Assembly: GCA_000226015.1 (NCBI GenBank)
Contig: JH154113.1
Coordinates: 8,033-34,675 of the forward strand
Direction: 5' to 3'
Origin: Mnemiopsis leidyi
Taxonomy: Eukaryota; Ctenophora; Tentaculata; Lobata; Bolinopsidae
DNA: 26,643 nucleotides
This document shows positions 15,601-22,100 of this stretch, in pieces (positions within the stretch are counted from its first letter, which is position 1; each line of letters begins with the position of its first letter). The notes beneath the pieces are model-generated. The model was not told where the DNA came from, did no database searches, and worked only from the letters and a program-made list of their open reading frames with translations. A program made the translations under genes and the position numbers.

Positions 15601-17372
15601 AACAAAATTGGTTGAATAAAATACATCAAACTCGTGGGTGTAAAAAATAAAATAACAATGTGTAATCACATGACATGTGCCAATCACGAAGCCAATCATG
15701 TGCCAATCACGTGACATGTGCCAATCACGAAGCCTAAACACATAACATTGCGGGGTATGCAGATATGCATAGCTCGCTGCACTTTACTTACACATCTTAT
15801 ATCACTGTTACTTGATCAGCTCAGGCAACATTTCCTTCAGAGCTCACCGCACATGTACAACAGACTCAGCCGACTGGAAATTCTCGGTAAACCGAGAAGT
15901 ACTGAGAACTGTTTGTGTGGTGGGTGGTTGGCTCCGTCAGATGTAGCAATGTAAAGGGTGCACTAAAGATTGGACTGCTCAGAACCCCTTCCATTCCTTG
16001 TTTAACATGCCGTACAGCAAGGATTTCAACTAAGTTCGCCAAGCTAGAGCGAGATTATGGAATATACAACTTGTTTTGTGCTGGTAGTTGAGCAAGCACA
16101 CACGTGTGTAGTTTGAATCCTCTTAAAGTTAATGCGAATATACAGTAAAATATACTTGAATGTATGTGAAGATACACAAGTACAAAAAGTATAGACCTAT
16201 TTTCAAATACAGAAAACACGTACCTGTACGTGTTCTCTGTATTTGAAAATACAGCTTAATCTGCTGGCGGTTGAAATTCTTTAAATCGCGATCATAATAA
16301 GATACGATTTTACGAAGAAAAGACAAAACTGTCCCATTTCTTTCTCGTTACTGTCTTGCTAAAAAAGAACAATACATATTCTGTCTTCGTGCTCAATGAA
16401 TGAACTTGAATTATACAATAATTGGAAAGTGTAAATTGTAAAATGCAAACTGTAAACGGTAAATCATAAACTTACTGAGGATGTCGCTTGTCCCCTATGT
16501 CTCTGTTTATAGCGATAGTTTCTGCTAAGTGAGAATTATAACCGTGTTCCCCATAACCTGAAAATTGTACAGCTTAACTTAAAGATTAGTAGGCGCGAAA
16601 GTATTTAATTAGTGTTCAAACTTAAGTTCCTTAAGTTTTGAGAAATGTGGGTGAGATTTCTGATGACAAATATTTAAAGCATATGTTCCTCGTCACTGAC
16701 CTGATTCTTTAATTTTTTCTGCATCGTTACCCATATCTCTGACTTTCTGCTGGAACTTTCTCTCTAAAGCCTCGCGTGCTGCGCGCAACCGCGCGTTCTC
16801 TACCCACGTATAATCATAGGTTTTACTTTCAGGCAGCTTCTTGTCTACCTGGATGTAAAATCAAGTTCAAACATCATGGAATTTATAAATTCTTCTTAAT
16901 TACGTAGCTTGAATGAACTGGAAATTTGAACGCCATTTCGCCAAACTTTATAAAATCGAACTTACTGCGGGCTGAAACTTATTACGGTCGATGACATCAT
17001 GGTCTGGCCGTATATCTGGCTTTTTAAAAGGTTTAGGTGGTTCTATTCGGTCTAGGGGATTAGGGGTGGCTGATTCTGTACTGCCCTCGTCCGAGTCTGG
17101 TACTTTTACCTGATGCAACAAGATTGTTGCATTGAATAATCAATTGGGTAATGCAATGCTTTGCTGGTGTAGTATTTAAGTATATATTTGTTGGTTTTTC
17201 TTTTAAAAAAGTTAGGATGTCAAATTTTTAGGAAACTAAAAGAGAAAGTTGAGATATAAAGTACCTGTATGTGTATAGGAGAGTGAAACTGTGATAATAG
17301 TAGAATAACTGCAAAAGTCACGGCTCCATAAAGGACGATCTTCTTTATCAACCTCCCATTTAGCCTTATCAT
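547..17372 (-). CDS. GALNT: Polypeptide N-acetylgalactosaminyltransferase (GALNT11-like), 5' nine coding exons
   Basis: Transfers GalNAc from UDP-GalNAc to Ser/Thr of proteins in the Golgi lumen, starting mucin-type O-glycosylation. Coding exons in order: 17372-17265, 17109-16966, 16848-16701, 16557-16476, 15236-15064, 12730-12603, 12142-12026, 10798-10668 and 664-547. All junctions are GT-AG and the phases fit without conflict, giving 383 residues. Seen in order: a type II signal anchor at about 10-29; a stem; the SVIFCFHNE start of the GT-A fold at about 176-184; VDDAST; the metal-binding D267-A-H269; DTMEY; GGFHWG; AGGLF; and [10 protein letters not shown]. The remaining catalytic segment, with the third metal ligand (a His in the family), and the ricin-type lectin domain must lie left of position 1. 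The REGLI- and GGFNWGL-like segments recall GALNT11, but this subfamily call is from memory. Three GPCR genes are nested in intron 8. Confidence 0.93.
1079..1404. mobile_element. Short TA-flanked DNA transposon (MITE), pogo/Tigger-like ends
   Basis: Perfect 23-bp terminal inverted repeats at 1081-1103 and 1380-1402, starting CAGTCATCCCCCGATTTACC, flanked on both sides by TA as a target-site duplication. Extra internal copies of CCCGATTTACCGGG or its variants occur near both ends (for example about 1109-1120 and 1325-1354). There is no transposase ORF, so it is non-autonomous. A CAGT terminus with TA target sites fits the Tc1/mariner-pogo superfamily. The family name is inference. Confidence 0.85.
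1573..1578 (-). terminator. Poly(A) signal candidate for the GPCR at 1754-2770
   Basis: AATAAA on the minus strand, about 180 bases beyond the GPCR stop codon. This is a plausible distance for a short 3' UTR. Confidence 0.45.
1754..2770 (-). CDS. Orphan rhodopsin-like (class A) GPCR, paralogue 1
   Basis: A single-exon seven-transmembrane receptor of 338 residues; M3 is an alternative start that aligns slightly better with its paralogues. Hydrophobic segments lie near 27-47, 57-83, 97-123, 139-162, 186-214, 233-256 and 273-292. Class A landmarks kept: D68 (D2.50), W148 (W4.50) and the C95-C175 disulfide pair. Changed: N1.50 is D39, DRY is F-K-L (K120), the CWxP Trp is Asn in A-N-L-P, and NPxxY is NFFVY (286-290). 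The helix 8 region is IPSFRR. The C-terminus TDTLV fits a class I PDZ ligand. The ligand is unknown. It sits in the sense direction inside GALNT intron 8 and is closely related to the genes at 6371 and 9238. Confidence 0.93.
   Translation of the reverse strand: MYMEQDTIDNFFHERQNEAERYSWAAYHLFVFLSSLFGDTLILVASFNDGIKVNKSILRIIQHIAIADLGFSIVHVLPTIISLLANSWVLGNTLCDARVYLGYMIHAAGIALIPLLSIFKLFILNKPSRAAGASESTRIVDIACVIIWVFSAILPVLLSVFNKDDIHFDRRIYVCGYKFNAASWKTVLPILSILYLFVPNIAIVCTTIPTLKYILVARKSAQRVGGSVPWHGALTVVLTGMVYLVANLPYFIYYIRASFIKDQNSMFEFYFCRISYFVSMINIMSNFFVYTLTIPSFRRYVLSNFKFVLSRNLMVCHNSESRRKGSSEQAVTVTDTLV
2985..3385. repeat. Diverged ~20-bp minisatellite
   Basis: A loosely periodic series of TTCGGACAATAGTCTG-like words (GGACAATAGTC, GGACAACAGTC, GACAAGAGTC, GGGCAATAGTC and others), strongest at 2985-3065 and 3200-3385. 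It lies upstream of the GPCR at 1754-2770. Short open frames across it are products of the repeat, not genes. Confidence 0.6.
3541..3675. repeat. Five-copy ~30-bp minisatellite
   Basis: Five near-identical units of CACAAATTATGTAATTCCTA followed by GCG and a short variable junction. The last two copies carry GTGATT or GTTATT changes. There is no dyad or spacer structure of CRISPR type. It lies inside GALNT intron 8. Confidence 0.88.
5027..5620 (-). pseudogene. Decayed GPCR copy of the same cluster
   Basis: Fragments match the functional paralogues in the same order and strand. Bases 5032-5090 correspond to the segment encoding [19 protein letters not shown] (compare 2063-2130 and 6585-6650). 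AGCGTCACA near 5457 corresponds to the TM3 start (near 2480). AGAAACACAAACAGATxATA near 5565-5585 corresponds to TM1 (near 2670-2690). The first spacing is close to the intact one (about 425 versus 417 bases); the second is shorter, suggesting a deletion. Stops and gaps leave no open frame. The ends are approximate. Confidence 0.65.
6371..7273 (-). CDS. Orphan rhodopsin-like (class A) GPCR, paralogue 2
   Basis: A single-exon seven-transmembrane receptor of 300 residues. The N-terminal N6-R-T is an N-glycosylation sequon at the same place as N6-I-T in the paralogue at 9238. D65 (D2.50), W143 and the C92-C170 pair are kept. DRY is C-K-I (K117), N1.50 is Asp, CWxP is A-N-L-P, and NPxxY is NFIIY. 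It ends right after helix 8 ([14 protein letters not shown]), so unlike its relatives it lacks a cytoplasmic tail and any PDZ-type end. The stop is TAG at 6371-6373. It is inside GALNT intron 8, sense strand. The ligand is unknown. Confidence 0.92.
   Translation of the reverse strand: MIESNNRTLYGMHSDAERFSWATYHLCVFLSSLFGDTLILVASSQERIKVNKSILIIIQHIAVCDLSLSIVQVLPAGISLFANSWVLGDILCYCHVYLSYFVHSAGMSLVPFLTTCKIFILTKPLHTANLSTNAVNLACFLIWIFSTIPTVLFLALDEDDVYFDYRVYFCNYMFTADYWKKLLPTLAIIYTLIPNIIIIITTIPTLKYLLVARKSAQRVGGSVPWHGALTVVVTATVFVLANLPMSVLYMGKLYSEGFSDSTQFFRVSHYVSMINIVPNFIIYTLTIPSFRRFVQSIISK
7538..7543 (-). promoter_or_regulatory. Weak TATA-like element upstream of GPCR paralogue 2
   Basis: TATAAA on the minus strand, about 265 bases upstream of the ATG. 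It is a single short match in AT-rich DNA, so this is only a candidate. Confidence 0.2.
7575..7736. mobile_element. Short TA-flanked DNA transposon (MITE), second family
   Basis: Terminal inverted repeats of about 25 bp at 7577-7601 and 7710-7734, beginning CAGTAAAACCT and reaching GGGCC, with two mismatches, flanked by TA on each side. The CCCGGTAAAT core recurs internally. The element is 158 bp between the TA sites with no coding capacity. It shares the TTTACCGGGCC-type core with the element at 1079-1404 but has different outer bases. The pogo/Tigger-like assignment is inference. Confidence 0.85.
9000..9005 (+). promoter_or_regulatory. Weak TATA-like element upstream of GPCR paralogue 3
   Basis: TATAAA about 235 bases before the ATG at 9238, on the coding strand. 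There is no supporting initiator evidence. Confidence 0.2.
9238..10215 (+). CDS. Orphan rhodopsin-like (class A) GPCR, paralogue 3
   Basis: A single-exon seven-transmembrane receptor of 325 residues on the strand opposite its host gene. The frame is open back to 9148, but that upstream codon is TTG. The first ATG is 9238 (G at -3), and from there the residue numbering matches the paralogue at 6371 position for position through TM6. N6-I-T is a sequon. D65, W143 and the C92-C170 pair are kept; DRY is N-K-L (K117), N1.50 is Asp, CWxP is S-N-L-P, and NPxxY is NFFIY. The tail ends TATTL, a possible class I PDZ ligand. Poly(A) signal candidates follow at 10386 and 10524. Confidence 0.93.
   Translation: MITSTNITLFGIENDAERYSWAVYHLFVFLTSLIGDTLILIASFKDGIRVNTSLLTIIQHIAVCDLSLSIVQVLPTATSLIANSWILGDAMCYVKVYVSYLVHPAGMCFIALLTTNKLLILRNPRRAISQWNKKVKLVCIFVWVLCTGLPICFLALDSTDVHFDYRVYVCDYRFTDGVWRTLLPIVSVFYGLAPNIVIITTTIPTLKYLMAARKSAKRVGGSVPWHGALTVVLTAIVFLVSNLPMSIYYIGANFFKDPTGPFRLYLFKISHYMSMINIMSNFFIYTLTIPSFRRFILSRGRSVMAQNMSLSGKRSLGTDKTATTL
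10386..10391 (+). terminator. Poly(A) signal candidate for GPCR paralogue 3
   Basis: AATAAA about 170 bases after the stop codon. A second AATAAA lies at 10524-10529. Confidence 0.45.
10668..10798 (-). CDS. GALNT: GALNT exon 8: DTMEY / GGFHWG segment
   Basis: 43 codons plus two bases. It begins [10 protein letters not shown] (family: DTFEY) and continues with [12 protein letters not shown] (family: GGFNW-x-L-x-F-K/R-W). The acceptor is AAATTTCAG; a nearer AG at 10754-10755 would lose the DTMEY motif. The donor is CAAGC|GTACGT. It is followed by the roughly 10-kb intron that holds the GPCR cluster. Confidence 0.92.
10799..12025 (-). other. GALNT intron 7
   Basis: A 1.2-kb intron between exons 7 and 8. 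Apart from the donor-bearing array at its 5' side (11822-12025) I see only AT-rich unique sequence and no extra exon. The expected DTxEY segment is already accounted for in exon 8. Confidence 0.75.
11822..12054 (-). repeat. Six-copy 39-41-bp array carrying the exon 7 end and splice donor
   Basis: On the gene strand each unit reads TGTGTCCCTGTATCGATATT, then ATCAAG or ATCGAG, then a GTAACG-type donor, then a T-run ending in AG. The first unit (12054-12026) is the true end of GALNT exon 7. Five more lie in the intron, with donor positions at 11984, 11944, 11904, 11865 and 11826. All keep GT. Most keep A at +3 and A at +4. One copy has ATCAAT before GT and one has GTAAAG. Reading past the first donor meets TAG in frame within six codons. 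Confidence 0.9.
12026..12142 (-). CDS. GALNT: GALNT exon 7: D-x-H metal-binding motif
   Basis: 39 codons in phase 0/0. [11 protein letters not shown] carries the D-x-H motif (residues 267-269), which ligates Mn2+ and UDP in this family, and [10 protein letters not shown] matches the GWLEPLL signature. The exon ends [15 protein letters not shown]. Its last roughly 28 bases and the donor are the unit of the tandem array that follows. Confidence 0.93.
12428..12533. repeat. Six-copy 19-bp minisatellite in GALNT intron 6
   Basis: Units GGAAGATTGTTAGGGAGAT with G/A variants, about six copies. On the gene strand it is pyrimidine-rich (TCTTCC, ATCTCC). It starts about 70 bases downstream of the exon 6 donor. 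Confidence 0.85.
12603..12730 (-). CDS. GALNT: GALNT exon 6: GLI-x-AR motif
   Basis: Contains [18 protein letters not shown] and AGAAYSTGE, matching the family K-V-x-x-L-R...EGLIRAR...GA segment. The acceptor TACCCTCCCAG at 12731-12732 was chosen because it is the only nearby AG that continues the frame from exon 5 (C+CT = Pro). The donor is GAG|GTAAGT. Minisatellites lie just upstream (12740-13100) and about 70 bases downstream (12428-12533). Confidence 0.92.
12740..13100. repeat. Seven-copy ~51-bp minisatellite next to the exon 6 acceptor
   Basis: Seven units of about 51 bp, each with CTAGAGTTAGTGGATACTAT and GCGGCTTGTCTCA. One copy has four extra bases (AACT). The array ends about ten bases from the exon 6 acceptor, so that acceptor's upstream region and probable branch-point zone are made of repeat. 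Confidence 0.9.
13764..13879. repeat. Fold-back inverted repeat
   Basis: Arms at about 13764-13815 and 13835-13879 are imperfect reverse complements sharing CACTCGAGTC, GTTTTTGTTA and GTTCAAC-type blocks, separated by about 19 bases. The left arm has a short insertion. There is no clear target-site duplication. It could be a degraded MITE or a hairpin from a local inverted duplication. Confidence 0.7.
14224..14341. repeat. ~19-20-bp minisatellite with CACGTG/CACTTG variants
   Basis: About six diverged units of TTTGAATGTAGCACTTGTC. The variable centre cycles through CACTTG, CACGTG, CAAATG and CACGCG. Confidence 0.7.
14810..15015. repeat. ACATGTTAC short tandem array
   Basis: About 18 copies of a 10-12-bp unit, ACATGTTACA plus GA or AA, with palindromic ACATGT in most units. 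The right edge is about 50 bases past the exon 5 donor. The long open frame across it (Met-Phe-Cys-Asn repeats) is an artefact of the periodicity. Confidence 0.88.
15064..15236 (-). CDS. GALNT: GALNT exon 5: GT-A nucleotide-binding core
   Basis: 57 complete codons. They carry [22 protein letters not shown], and [10 protein letters not shown], which is the classic first half of the GalNAc-transferase GT1 motif that binds UDP-GalNAc. The acceptor is CAATTCCCGCAG and the donor CATC|GTGAGT (phase 1). A roughly 200-bp ACATGTTAC-type repeat starts about 50 bases beyond the donor. Confidence 0.93.
15348..15361 (+). repeat. G14 homopolymer
   Basis: An uninterrupted run of 14 G in GALNT intron 4. It follows two diverged copies of a TACAAATTGCGGAAACTGCGAA-like segment at about 15271-15292 and 15311-15332. 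Confidence 0.85.
15664..15734. repeat. Duplicated 30-bp CCAAT/E-box segment
   Basis: 15664-15693 and 15705-15734 are the same 30-bp sequence with one difference, which turns CACATG into the palindrome CACGTG at 15708-15713. Each copy contains a CCAAT, and the 11-bp spacer holds a further CCAAT. Confidence 0.8.
16199..16250. repeat. 25-bp-arm hairpin with 2-base loop
   Basis: Left arm 16199-16223 (ATTTTCAAATACAG...CGTAC) and right arm 16226-16250 are reverse complements except for one base, with CT between them. It could extrude as a cruciform or fold in RNA. Confidence 0.85.
16476..16557 (-). CDS. GALNT: GALNT exon 4: start of the catalytic region
   Basis: Encodes [20 protein letters not shown] and the following residues. 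It matches the family segment just before the catalytic domain (FN-x3-S-D-x-I-x-L-N-R). The exon is bounded by AATTTTCAG and CA|GTAAGT. The split Gln codon joins exon 5 to give H-P-Q-C-K. Short degenerate TTTACA-type repeats follow the donor at about 16429-16470. Confidence 0.88.
16701..16848 (-). CDS. GALNT: GALNT exon 3: stem, charged helix
   Basis: 49 codons plus one base. The central part ([17 protein letters not shown]) is strongly amphipathic and charged and is probably a helical or coiled-coil part of the stem. The acceptor is TTTTACATCCAG and the donor CAG|GTCAGTG. The split Gly codon is completed by exon 4. Confidence 0.85.
16966..17109 (-). CDS. GALNT: GALNT exon 2: stem region
   Basis: 48 codons, rich in Pro, Asp, Glu and Lys and without a globular signature, typical of the luminal stem that sets the catalytic domain off the membrane. 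The acceptor is TTGCATCAG and the donor GCA|GTAAGT, both phase 0. Confidence 0.85.
17265..17372 (-). CDS. GALNT: GALNT exon 1: cytosolic tail and membrane anchor
   Basis: 36 codons starting [11 protein letters not shown]. This is a short basic cytosolic tail followed by a hydrophobic stretch (about residues 12-27), the type II Golgi anchor expected of the family. The start is well fixed: an in-frame TGA lies about 30 bases upstream with no other ATG between. The exon ends CAG|GTACTT in phase 0. Confidence 0.9.
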
Positions 17373-19136
17373 ATTCTTAAGAAAGTATCGGATTATTCTT
17401 CAGAAGTACAAAATTGGAAGCTCATAAACATTTCAAATTATGTTTAATCTATCATTATGTAACTGCAACATGCGTAAAAATAGAGATCATAACGTCATGT
17501 GGCGTTATTCAAATGCATTGCAAGGACGGAAATTCGCGTGTATTAATGATGTTTTACTGCTTGCTGAAAATCAACAACGCAATGGCTAGAAACTGTAAGA
17601 AAAAGATGTGTCTGATCGGGCAATAAAAGGAAAATTTAAATCAAGTTTCAGTTAATTAAAGATGTGGCATCAGCTGTGTCGAGTTACTGATCCAGCATGG
17701 CCGCCGTGCACGAAATACGGGTGTCAATGTGTAAACACGTGTTATATCATGGTTTAACTTGAGACCATGTGAGTACTACAACAAAGCTCACTATTATGCA
17801 GTCTGATGTTATGGTACTGGGTACAGTCTCACATTTTCCTGAGGAGTACTTGAGTTTCGTCAAATTATACGGTTTGTACTTTGTATCAAGACCATCTCGG
17901 ATTACCTTTTCGAATCCTTATATGTATTAGTTACTCACGGTGAAATTACCCTTGACAAAACTGCAAATTTTAGCGGGTTTTAATGATGTATCAAGTATTA
18001 TCAGTTAATTATGCTAAATGATATAAAAGCCACATCAGACTACTGAGACGATCAAACAGGTGGCAAATTGGAAAATAATTTAGTCGAGTATTTCAAGGTG
18101 GCATAGTGGAACATGGCACAACAGCAGGTCATAATACAAGAATCAACACTAACTCTTATCATGGAGGTGACTAATCCTCAAGGTCTTATATCTCAAGGCC
18201 CGGCTGTTTACACACTTGGCTCACGGCTTGGTTTTGTTATTTCTCGAAACAATTTCTAATTGTCTACATGTATAATATTATGTTAACTTTTTTACTTGAT
18301 TGACTCATTTTTGATTGGTGAATGCTGTCGAGGTAAAACAGACTTTATCAAATTCAATTTTGTCTTTCAGGTAGTAAAACGCCAGGTTCATTAGAAATAT
18401 GAGAACGATATTATATATCAGTGGGTATTCAATCAACAAGGTAATCGATTTATGGTAGAAATTATGTACATTCCCTCGACTACTAAAAAATTTGATATTA
18501 AATTTACATTTAAAACGTGATATACTATACTATATACAGATATTTACAAGAGTTTCTAATCAATTTAATACTGAAGTAAAATATCATTGCATCCATGCAG
18601 CCGTTGTGCAAAATCAGGGAAATAATTTAAAGCTGATCTACTTAAAAACGTGTTCATATAGATATATTAGTCTAATATCTGCGCAATCTGTGCAATCTTT
18701 AAATACGATAAACTTATCAAAATGCTTTACAATTTTATCATACCATTATTTCATGCACAGTGATATAAAGATCATTCTTATAAAAATTGACAAAAAACGA
18801 TTGTAGTAATAGAAAAGTGAAGATCTCAGCAGCATATAACATGACTAAATGATGATTGAAAATTCACAGTTAATCAAACATGCAATCGTAAATTATATTG
18901 ATTTAACTGAAGATATATTTAAAGCCGTGCAACCGCCTTTTAGAAAAGAAAATATTGCGAATCTGAATATTTTTATATTTCTCTCAGGAAAAATGCCATT
19001 CGACATTTCATAACTTGTATAGATCGAGCTGCGGCTTGTCTTTCGATTGGTTTTTTAGTCTTCGACTTGTGAAGCAAGAAAAAAACAGTAAACATGACGT
19101 AATTGTGAAATGTAAACGAGTGTCTAGTAATCATCT
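17373..19136. other. Intergenic region between the RING-protein gene and GALNT
   Basis: Holds the 3' flank of the 19137-22319 gene and the 5' flank of GALNT, both on the minus strand. The only GC-rich island is near 17690-17720 (GGCGGCCATG on the minus strand, resembling a YY1-type site), about 325 bases upstream of the GALNT ATG and a possible start region. The frame open at 18492-18806 (plus) has no recognisable protein features and AT-rich codons; I do not call it a gene. Confidence 0.5.
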
Positions 19137-22100
19137 TTACCACAACTTAAACTTGAAGTATTGCTGCACATCAGAATCTTCAGGTGATTTCTTGTTGACT
19201 GCACAATACACATTCCTCAAAAGAGCCGTCTTGTAGGCATTTTCCAGCTTCTTCACGTAAGTCTCCAAACTGTTCCAGCCCATCACGGTACCGTATCCAA
19301 TCAAGGATTTTTCTAGCCTTGGATCATCGTATTCCTCCAATTTCATGAGAATCTGCACCATTTCACCAAAAATATAAGCATCATCGAATGAGAGTTCTTC
19401 ACTGAACAGAAACTTGCAGTACACGTCAACTGCTTGCATTGTTCCTCGGCACAATTCCCCAAGTTCGATATAAGCATCATGCAACCCACTTTCCAGCTCG
19501 ATAACTTCATTGTAGAGAGCTTTTCTCTCATCAACGTTGTCTCCATCAGATAAACTCAGAACTTTTGCCAGGCCCAGCCGGGGTCCTACACTCTTCTCAT
19601 TAACTGGCCCAGCTTCGTTTTCTGGGGAAGGTGCTTCTGGCGAACTTGTTTTTACTTTTTCCGTACTTTTGGAATGATCACATTTTACAGGAACTTTACC
19701 AGCACCAGCTCCTGCTGCACCGCCCCTAGAGGCAGCACCTCTTGCAGCACCTCGTCCGCGAGCAGCACCTCTTGCAGCACCTCTACCAGCTGCCCCTCTT
19801 GTAGCTGCCCCACCTCTTTTGGCAGGTCCCCCTTTTGCAGGAGCACCTTTGCCTGCAGCAGGAGGGGGCGATTTGCTTTTCGGAGCAGCCATTTCTTTGT
19901 ACCATTGCATTGCCCTTACTTCCTCGGGGACAGATTTAGAAGTTATTGCCTTGCCCTCAACCTGTATGGCAGCCCGAAAGCACTGCTCTGCGTCTTTCAA
20001 CAATGGCTTGTTTCCCGTCATCTCAAATAATGCTAGCAAGGCATCTCCCAAAACAGCAAGAGACTTACCGTTGTTGGTTTCGACAAAGACACATTTTTTA
20101 CAAGTCTCAGCTTGTAGTTCAAGCAACTTCTTGTTTGTTGAGCCAGGACTTTTTGATAGCAGTCCACTTAGCCTCTTGCAGAACGTTTGTATCTCCGTCG
20201 TTTCCACAATCGAGAGCATCTTTTCCATGGCAGTAAACATGACTGCTTCTATACTGAGATAGGTTTCACCTCTTTGCTGTAAGGCTTGCAAAATCCGCGG
20301 AACCAAATAAACCACAGTCTGTAGCAGTTTCCTTTTATCCTCCTTGGCTGGTGTTAAGTCTGCTAGATAAATGAATCCCATTAAATACTGTGGTTTGTAA
20401 AGAGAGAACTCTGTTTCAGCTACCATTTGAGAATCATTTCTCGCTCCATCCCTCTTCAAACATGAAATCCAATGTTGATAAGACAGTATTCCTTCTTTCA
20501 AATAACCAGTAGCTTCATTTTTCGATCCGTCGTCAGAACACTGCGACAAAGCTATTCCCAGAAGAAACCTAACATGCTTGAGAAGCGGTTTAGCACCCAG
20601 ACAAACCCGAAACCTTGCCGCAGCGTCCTTGAATTTTAATTGTCTGAGATAACTCCATCCAAGCAAGTAGTTGCTGCTATAAGAAGAGGGCTCCAAGCTT
20701 ACACCGTCTTCGTATTTTCTTCCAGCTTTTCCCAGATAAGTTTCATTGCTCCCTGCACTAAGTGATATCATTTCAGCAGTGGATGCTTGCTTGGATTTCC
20801 AGGCATAAAGCTCTTGAACTCTGTCAGCTTTGAAAGAATCTCCTTTCGCTTTTAGAGAGTGATACTCTTGGTCGATTGCCTTGAGTTTTTCACTGAGTGA
20901 CGCTGTTGCAGCAACCCCGTGCAATTGGCAAATTGCATCAATCTCCTCCAACTTGCTACTGTCTTTTGCCTCTTTATTCGCTGAGGATGCATCCACTTTC
21001 TGCTCCTTTCCTTTGGCCATCAAGTCCAGAACATGGTGAATTTCCTCTAAAACCACACCTAATCGGCAATGTGCTTTTGAAGACTTTGGGTTTGCAGCAA
21101 TAGCATTCGTATATGCAGTAGCAGCACTTTCCAGTTTCTTTTTCACATCAGAGACATCAGAGGACGAATTACGGACCTTGTGATACTCCATCTCATGTTT
21201 CTCCCCAGAATCGTAAAGCTCTTTGAAATCATCAGCTGTGTCAACTCTTAACTTTTTCTCCCAGTCACTAACAGTAACCTTGTGTCCAGTGAGATCAATA
21301 TTCGGCAGAGTGCTACCTTGAAGACACATTTTGGAGTGATTCGCCTCCTCTGAAGACAAATATTTTTGTCCGCAGAGTTTACAGGAAGCTGTACAGCCGC
21401 TGTGCTCAAGTGTGCTGTGTTTGACGTCCTGACAACAGGTCGGACACTCAACTAGTCTGTCTGGACACTCAGCAGCATGTTGCAGGAGCTCCGGACTTTT
21501 CACAGATTTGCCACAGTAAAAGCAGTCCACATCTATGGCTAAGACTTTGTCACGCAATTCACTGTCAATTTCGTCGAACGGAGGAGTGGTCGGCGGAGGA
21601 GCTCCACATGTGGGACACTTCTTATCAGTTCTCTGACTGACAGACAGACAAACTGTACAAAAACTGTGTGCACACTGGAGGAGCTTTCTAGGACACTGAA
21701 CTAGACTTGAACATATCCCACAAACAAGATCACTTTTAGTTTCTGGCCGGTACCCCGTGTCCTCCTTAAGAAGATTGAGCGTGTAGACTTTTGTGTTACT
21801 CTTGTCAGGTGACAGAACGTTTACTTTAACAGTTGTCTCCATGGTCTGCAGCTGAATTGGCGTTTCAGGAGGATTACCGTCTATATCTACCGTCATCTTA
21901 GGATCTTGTTTCACAGGTTTCACAGTCACCTGGTTGACAGCCCATCCAAGCGTGGCGTAGTACTCACTTATCTTCTTCTGATATGCCCTGTCCAACCTAC
22001 CAGGGATTAGACTAAGATTGGAAAGTTCGGCCAGGTTTGCAGCAAGTTTGGTAACTGTGATCGTGTAAATCTTGATGGTGCCATCAGGTGCAGAGACCTC

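Larger units (their letters stand above)
15237..16475 (-). other. GALNT intron 4
   Basis: A 1.2-kb intron with the G14 run, a CCAAT/CACGTG duplication (15664-15734), a strong hairpin (16199-16250) and degenerate TTTACA repeats near the exon 4 donor. I see no exon. Confidence 0.75.

Noticed and set aside
17697-17765. 22-codon frame starting ATGGCCGCC on the plus strand
   Set aside because: Too short and without support; the GC-rich context is more likely promoter sequence of GALNT.
18492-18806. 104-codon open frame on the plus strand
   Set aside because: AT-rich codons, no recognisable features, no splice or homology support.
19674-20262. Open frames on the plus strand opposite the RING-protein gene
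   Set aside because: Antisense shadows of a strongly coding minus-strand frame; their Ser/Cys-rich composition mirrors the Ala/Arg repeat.
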